Assembly: GCA_965224815.1 (NCBI GenBank) | Contig: CBDDAF010000003.1 | Span: forward strand, 868,001 to 932,000 | Length of the DNA stretch: 64,000 nt | From: CAYPEL01 sp036479985 | GTDB taxonomy: Bacteria > Pseudomonadota > Gammaproteobacteria > DSM-19610 | Reading direction: 5' to 3' | In this document: positions 60,202-64,000 of the stretch, piece after piece | Layout: every line of letters begins with the position of its first letter | How positions within the stretch are numbered: position 1 is the stretch's first letter | Notes under the pieces: model-generated | Seen by the model: the letters and a program-made list of their open reading frames with translations, nothing else | What the model was told of the DNA's origin: nothing | Databases searched by the model: none | Translations under genes and position numbers: made by a program

Positions 60202-62589
60202 ATGAGGATCTGGTATCACCTGGCAATAGCAGCAACAAACTGCGCAAAGACACCCTCCCCCTGTAGAAGCGGCTTCAGCCGCGATCAGCACTGCATTAAA
60301 AACACCCCGTTACTCCGCTATCTTCATATAGCTCTTTCTTATTTAAGCCTGTCTATAGTCTCTTACCCGGCTTTTGCCAACGACACTTTCGACCAAGCCT
60401 TACAGGCATTCCATCAAGGTCATTTTGAACAAGCCATTACTCACTGGTCTCAGGCTATTAATGCTTTCCGTACAGAGGGTGATACGCAAAAAGAACGCAA
60501 TACCATTATCCATATGGCAGATGCCTATCAAGCACTTGGACGTTATCCGCAAGCATTATCACATTTAAAGCTCGCTTTGACTTCAGCCAATACCGATAAC
60601 AACGTAACGCTTCAAGCATCCCTGTCAGGGAGTATCGGCAGTGTTTATCTACTGTCAGGATCATTCCAGCAAGCAGAGAAATACTTAGACAAAAGCCTTG
60701 CGCTGGCCAAACGTGCAGAAAATATCCCGATTCAAGCCGCTACATTAAATAACCTTGGTAACCTTTATATTGAGCAAGGACGAACTAAACAGGCGCTGTC
60801 CATTTACAACGATGCGGCGCAATTAGCAAAACGGAATCAGCTTCCAGCTTTGGAAGCAAAGGCGCTAACGAACCTGGCAAGCATCGCCCAAAGTAGCGAA
60901 GAACATGTTCAAGCCTCTACTCAGTTGCGCAAAGCGCTGGAAATCACTCAATCATTTGATGATTCATATCAAAAATCTTTTGACCTGATTTCAATAGGCC
61001 AGGGGCTCTACCTGGCTGGACAGCAGCTGCCTGCTAAACGTAATGAAATATGGCCGCTCGCTGCAAAAGCGTTCCGGCGAGCTGGCAACATTGCTAGTCA
61101 ACTCAACAACTACCGACTACTTTCCTACGCGCAAGGCTATCAGGCGCAACTGTACCTTGGAAATGGCCAAAATGATGTGGCCATGCAACTTACTCAGCGT
61201 GCGATTTTCTCCGCACAACAAGTCAATGCGCCCGATATTCTCTATCGCTGGCAATGGCAACTTGCAAAACTTCATAAACTAAAAAATAACCAGCAAGCGG
61301 CTACCGCAGCATACCGTCAAGCAGTTCATACCGTTCAGGTATTACGTCCAGTGCTGTCCAGTGGCGCCAGCCAACACCAAATTCAGACCCGGAAACAAAT
61401 TAATACATTGTATTACGAACTGGCTGACCAACTACTGATACAGGCCGCCAATACTAATACCAGTGAACACATCGAAAACTATTTAAATGAAGCGCGTAAT
61501 ACGCTTGAGTTACAAAAAGCCACAGAACTGGAAAATTATTTTCAGGATGACTGTGTGGCCAGCACCCACTCAAAAGTAAAACGTCTGGAAGAAAGTATTT
61601 CGGATAATACCGCTGTTTTATATCCGGTTTTGTTTAAAGACCGGACCGAATTGTTGGTCAGCCTGAAAAGTGGACTCAAATCATTCACCTCGCCCACCAA
61701 TGCGGCAGAACTAAAAACGCAAATCAATGAACTGCGCGGAAAACTGGAAAAACGCACCACTAATGAATACCTCCTACCCGCACAGAATGTGTACCGCTCA
61801 CTGATACAACCTATTGAAGCCTATCTTCAAGCCATGAAGATCGACACACTGGTTATTGTTCCTGATGCCGCATTGAGAACGATACCTATCGCGGCATTGC
61901 ATGACGGCAAACAACATTTAATCGAACGTTATGCCCTTGCCACTACACCTGGCCTGGATCTCACCGATCCACGGCCGATCAAACGTGACAGTATCGAACT
62001 ACTGCTCACAGGTTTGACGGAACCGGTACAAGGTTATCCTTCTTTACAGCACGTTTCCCAGGAGCTGGATAACATTTATGAAACCTATGGTGGAAAACTA
62101 CTTAAAGACAACACATTCCTGACATCGAATGTAGAAACAGAACTAACCAACCAATCTTATTCGATCGTACACATGGCTTCACATGGCGAATTTTCTGGCA
62201 CTGCCGAAAATTCGTTCGTGCTGACTTACGACAGCAAACTGACCATGAATGATCTGGAACAGTTCATCGGTGTCAGTAAGTTTCGCGATAAACCAGTTGA
62301 ACTACTAACCCTGAGTGCCTGCCAGACTGCCGCAGGTGATGAGCGTTCCGCACTGGGCCTGGCCGGGATTGCCATCAAAGCAGGTGCACGCAGTGCGCTC
62401 GCCAGCCTGTGGCAAGTCAATGACCAGGCATCCTCATTATTAATCAGTGAATTTTACAAGCAACTCAAGAACCCATCGATTTCAAAAAGCAAAGCATTGC
62501 AAAAGGCACAAATTTCAATTCTTAAAGATTTACGTTATCGACATGCCGGTTACTGGTCTCCGTTTCTACTGATTGGTAATTGGTTATGA
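60202..62589 (+). CDS. TPR-repeat CHAT-domain protease
   Basis: 795 residues. The ATG has AGGA 7 bases upstream. Residues 1-20 are coded by normal sequence, then about residues 21-28 (CRSGFSRD) are translated from half REP copy 19, before a hydrophobic signal stretch LHIALSYLSLSIVSYPAFA near residues 34-54; the protein is probably secreted or periplasmic. Residues about 57-300 hold five to six TPR repeats (AITHWSQAINAFRTEGDTQKERNT, ALSHLKLALTSANTDNNV, QAEKYLDKSLALAKRAENIPIQAAT). A C-terminal CHAT caspase-like domain has catalytic H661 in VHMASHGEF and C707 in LTLSACQTAAGDERSALGLAG. Such proteins cleave targets or sense partners. Followed by the CHASE2 gene. Confidence 0.92.
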   Translation: MRIWYHLAIAATNCAKTPSPCRSGFSRDQHCIKNTPLLRYLHIALSYLSLSIVSYPAFANDTFDQALQAFHQGHFEQAITHWSQAINAFRTEGDTQKERNTIIHMADAYQALGRYPQALSHLKLALTSANTDNNVTLQASLSGSIGSVYLLSGSFQQAEKYLDKSLALAKRAENIPIQAATLNNLGNLYIEQGRTKQALSIYNDAAQLAKRNQLPALEAKALTNLASIAQSSEEHVQASTQLRKALEITQSFDDSYQKSFDLISIGQGLYLAGQQLPAKRNEIWPLAAKAFRRAGNIASQLNNYRLLSYAQGYQAQLYLGNGQNDVAMQLTQRAIFSAQQVNAPDILYRWQWQLAKLHKLKNNQQAATAAYRQAVHTVQVLRPVLSSGASQHQIQTRKQINTLYYELADQLLIQAANTNTSEHIENYLNEARNTLELQKATELENYFQDDCVASTHSKVKRLEESISDNTAVLYPVLFKDRTELLVSLKSGLKSFTSPTNAAELKTQINELRGKLEKRTTNEYLLPAQNVYRSLIQPIEAYLQAMKIDTLVIVPDAALRTIPIAALHDGKQHLIERYALATTPGLDLTDPRPIKRDSIELLLTGLTEPVQGYPSLQHVSQELDNIYETYGGKLLKDNTFLTSNVETELTNQSYSIVHMASHGEFSGTAENSFVLTYDSKLTMNDLEQFIGVSKFRDKPVELLTLSACQTAAGDERSALGLAGIAIKAGARSALASLWQVNDQASSLLISEFYKQLKNPSISKSKALQKAQISILKDLRYRHAGYWSPFLLIGNWL
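60263..60285. repeat. Half REP, family A, copy 19, inside the CHAT coding frame
   Basis: GTAGAAGCGGCTTCAGCC (one mismatch from consensus) lies within codons 21-28 of the CHAT gene and keeps the frame. No right arm follows. A repeat inserted into a coding signal region. Confidence 0.9.
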
Positions 62590-62612
62590 ATACCAGAAAA
62601 CATCTAATACCT

Positions 62613-62673
62613 GTAGGAGCGGCTTCAGCCGCGATGGGTCTACGGTATTCATCGCGGCTAAAGCCGCTCCTAC
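62613..62673. repeat. REP-like palindrome, family A, copy 20
   Basis: TTCAGCC left arm and GGCTAAAGCC right arm. It lies between the CHAT stop and the CHASE2 start. Confidence 0.95.
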
Positions 62674-62688
62674 AAAAACTATGTCAGC

Positions 62689-64000
62689 ATGAATATTGAA
62701 ACATACAAAATATTCAAACACCCCGTGGCTATCAGCATCGCTTTAAGCCTGCTGGTGTTTTTAGCACTCTTACTATTGCGCAACACGGGTACTCTGCAAG
62801 CGCTGGAACTGCTTGCCTACGACACCACACTCGCCGCAACTCCGAAACAACAAACCAGCCCTCCGGTTACGCTAATTGGCATTACCGAAGCAGATATTCA
62901 GCAGCAAGGTCAGTGGCCATTGAATGATGCCCGGCTGGCACAACTGCTCGAGAAGATAAGCGCTGCTCAACCAGCCGCTATCGGCCTGGATATTTACCGC
63001 GACATGGCTATCCCTCCTGGCACACAGGCGCTGAACCGCACACTGACTCAACACGAAAATATTTTTGTGGTTAAAAAGTTCTCCGATGGCAAGGCTGTGG
63101 GCATTGAACCACCGGCCGTTCTACGTAACACCGAACGCGTGGGTTTTAACGACATCATAGAAGATCCTGGCGGCATTGTTCGTCGTAGTTTATTGTTTCT
63201 GGATGATGACTCTGGTGTTTGGTACGCCTTCCCGTTACGTCTGGCTTTGCACTACTTGCAAACAAAAAACATTCATCCGCAACCCGATGAGACTCATCCT
63301 GACTTCATTAAACTTGGACAAACCACCATCCCGCCACTGGAAGCCGATGCGGGCAGCTATGTAAACATAGATACTCAGGGATACCAGTACTTGCTCGATT
63401 TTCAGGCCGATGCAGATAAATTCCCACGTTTTTCAATGGCCGAACTATTAGCCAATACAGTACCGGAACAATACCTCAAGGATCGCATAGTCCTGGTTGG
63501 CGTCACCGCAGAAAGTGTTAAAGACTTTTTCACCGTCCCCGCTACAAAACGATTTAATAGCCGGGGGAAAATTGACGGCATCACCCTGCACGCCCTGACT
63601 GTAAGCCAGATATTACGCATGGGCCTGAATAACCAGCCGCCGTTGACAACCCTTTCCAATCGCCAGGAACTCCTCTGGATCCTCTTCTGGTGTACTGCCG
63701 GTGGCCTGCTCGGTTTATGGGCGCGCTCAGCGCATCACTTGATGGTTATCACTATTACCGGCTGGTTCATCCTGGCAGCCTTATCATATTTTAGCCTGAC
63801 CGCAAGTTTGTGGATTCCATTTGTGCCCGCAGCATTAGGCTGGGCAAGTACGCTTGCCCTGACGACTGCGTATATGGTTCACCACGAAAAAGATCAGCGA
63901 ACATTATTAATGCGATTATTCTCAACGCATGTGTCACCGGAAATTGCCGAAACAGTTTGGCAGCACCGAGACAAGTTTCTTAAAGATGGGCGGTTGCTGC
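62689..64000 (+). CDS. CHASE2-domain sensor, probable class III adenylate/guanylate cyclase (partial)
   Basis: 437 residues to the window edge, no stop reached. An N-terminal helix (PVAISIALSLLVFLALLLL) precedes a periplasmic CHASE2 domain (ELLAYDTTLAAT... PPVTLIGITEADIQQQGQWPLNDARLAQLLEKI, AAIGLDIYRD, GFNDIIEDPGGIVRR, KDRIVLVGVTAESVKDFF), then three membrane segments (LLWILFWCTAGGLLGLWA, LMVITITGWFILAALSYF, IPFVPAALGWASTLALTTAYMV). The cytoplasmic part begins with RLFSTHVSPEIAETVWQHRDKFLKDGRL, the linker seen before class III cyclase domains. The cyclase domain itself lies outside the window, so nucleotide production is inference; a kinase or Ser/Thr phosphatase output is less likely. Operon with the CHAT gene. 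Confidence 0.8.
   Translation, partial: MNIETYKIFKHPVAISIALSLLVFLALLLLRNTGTLQALELLAYDTTLAATPKQQTSPPVTLIGITEADIQQQGQWPLNDARLAQLLEKISAAQPAAIGLDIYRDMAIPPGTQALNRTLTQHENIFVVKKFSDGKAVGIEPPAVLRNTERVGFNDIIEDPGGIVRRSLLFLDDDSGVWYAFPLRLALHYLQTKNIHPQPDETHPDFIKLGQTTIPPLEADAGSYVNIDTQGYQYLLDFQADADKFPRFSMAELLANTVPEQYLKDRIVLVGVTAESVKDFFTVPATKRFNSRGKIDGITLHALTVSQILRMGLNNQPPLTTLSNRQELLWILFWCTAGGLLGLWARSAHHLMVITITGWFILAALSYFSLTASLWIPFVPAALGWASTLALTTAYMVHHEKDQRTLLMRLFSTHVSPEIAETVWQHRDKFLKDGRLL

Noticed and set aside
15110..62673. CRISPR array
   Set aside because: Repeats are palindromes spaced by kilobases with genes between, not short regular spacers.
1..64000. tRNA or rRNA genes
   Set aside because: No cloverleaf with CCA end or rRNA-like stretch noticed on either strand.

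Overview
ORGANISM. The window looks like a gammaproteobacterial chromosome outside the Enterobacterales. The gene order gyrA, serC, serA, pheA, hisC, tyrA, aroA, cmk, rpsA, ihfB followed by an O-antigen-type locus, and on the other side mtnA, mtaD, ubiG, mupP, yciK, is the arrangement known from Pseudomonas and relatives. OxyR, RmuC, a YheS-type ABC-F protein and a VPLPA/PEP-CTERM sorting tail fit the same class. The genus cannot be set from sequence alone. || LAYOUT. 1-12.6 kb: an AT-rich surface-polysaccharide island, almost all on the minus strand (split transketolase, two methyltransferases, DegT aminotransferase, GT4 glycosyltransferase, two Wzy/WaaL-like membrane proteins, Wzx-like flippase, WbpP-like epimerase) with one SGNH-hydrolase-like gene on the plus strand. 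12.8-13.6 kb: a two-gene nucleotidyltransferase/small-protein module resembling a toxin-antitoxin pair. 13.6-31.2 kb: minus-strand core block (manC, comEA-like, pyrF, lapA, ihfB, rpsA, cmk, aroA, tyrA, frameshifted hisC, pheA, serA, serC, gyrA, mtnA); lapB is missing between lapA and pyrF. 31.3-38.5 kb: plus-strand OmpA-like lipoprotein/porin, mtaD, ubiG, mupP, rmuC, a squalene/phytoene-synthase relative with eroded Asp motifs, yciK. 38.5-46.7 kb: ABC-F, tandem-thioredoxin lipoprotein, diguanylate cyclase, FMN reductase, M48 protease plus two YbjQ proteins, thioredoxin, DUF599. 46.9-51.2 kb: oxidative-stress block, exported KatG divergent from OxyR, then a Prx6-type peroxiredoxin. 51.4-54.9 kb: LolA-like protein and an RND/MMPL exporter fused to a cyclic-nucleotide-binding domain. 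55-64 kb: accessory region with a 56-residue secreted peptide, a cohesin-like protein with a VPLPA/PEP-CTERM tail, a large secreted beta-propeller di-haem protein ending in a dockerin, a TPR-CHAT protease and a CHASE2 protein (probable class III cyclase) cut by the window end. || REPEATS. Seventeen full and three half copies of a REP-like palindrome (GTAGGAGCGGCTTCAGCC...) occur from 15 kb to the end and none in the polysaccharide island, which supports recent acquisition of that island. Three further inverted-repeat families are present (two large intergenic ones and one single long hairpin). || MOST INTERESTING. The cohesin/PEP-CTERM gene next to a dockerin-bearing di-haem protein suggests a sortase-anchored, non-cellulosomal cohesin-dockerin surface complex. 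It sits beside a CHAT protease and a CHASE2 cyclase-like sensor. An exact 15-mer palindrome (TGTGAAATATTCACA) occurs upstream of the peptide/cohesin pair and again upstream of the CHAT gene, and the cohesin gene has a structured leader ending in a terminator-like hairpin.
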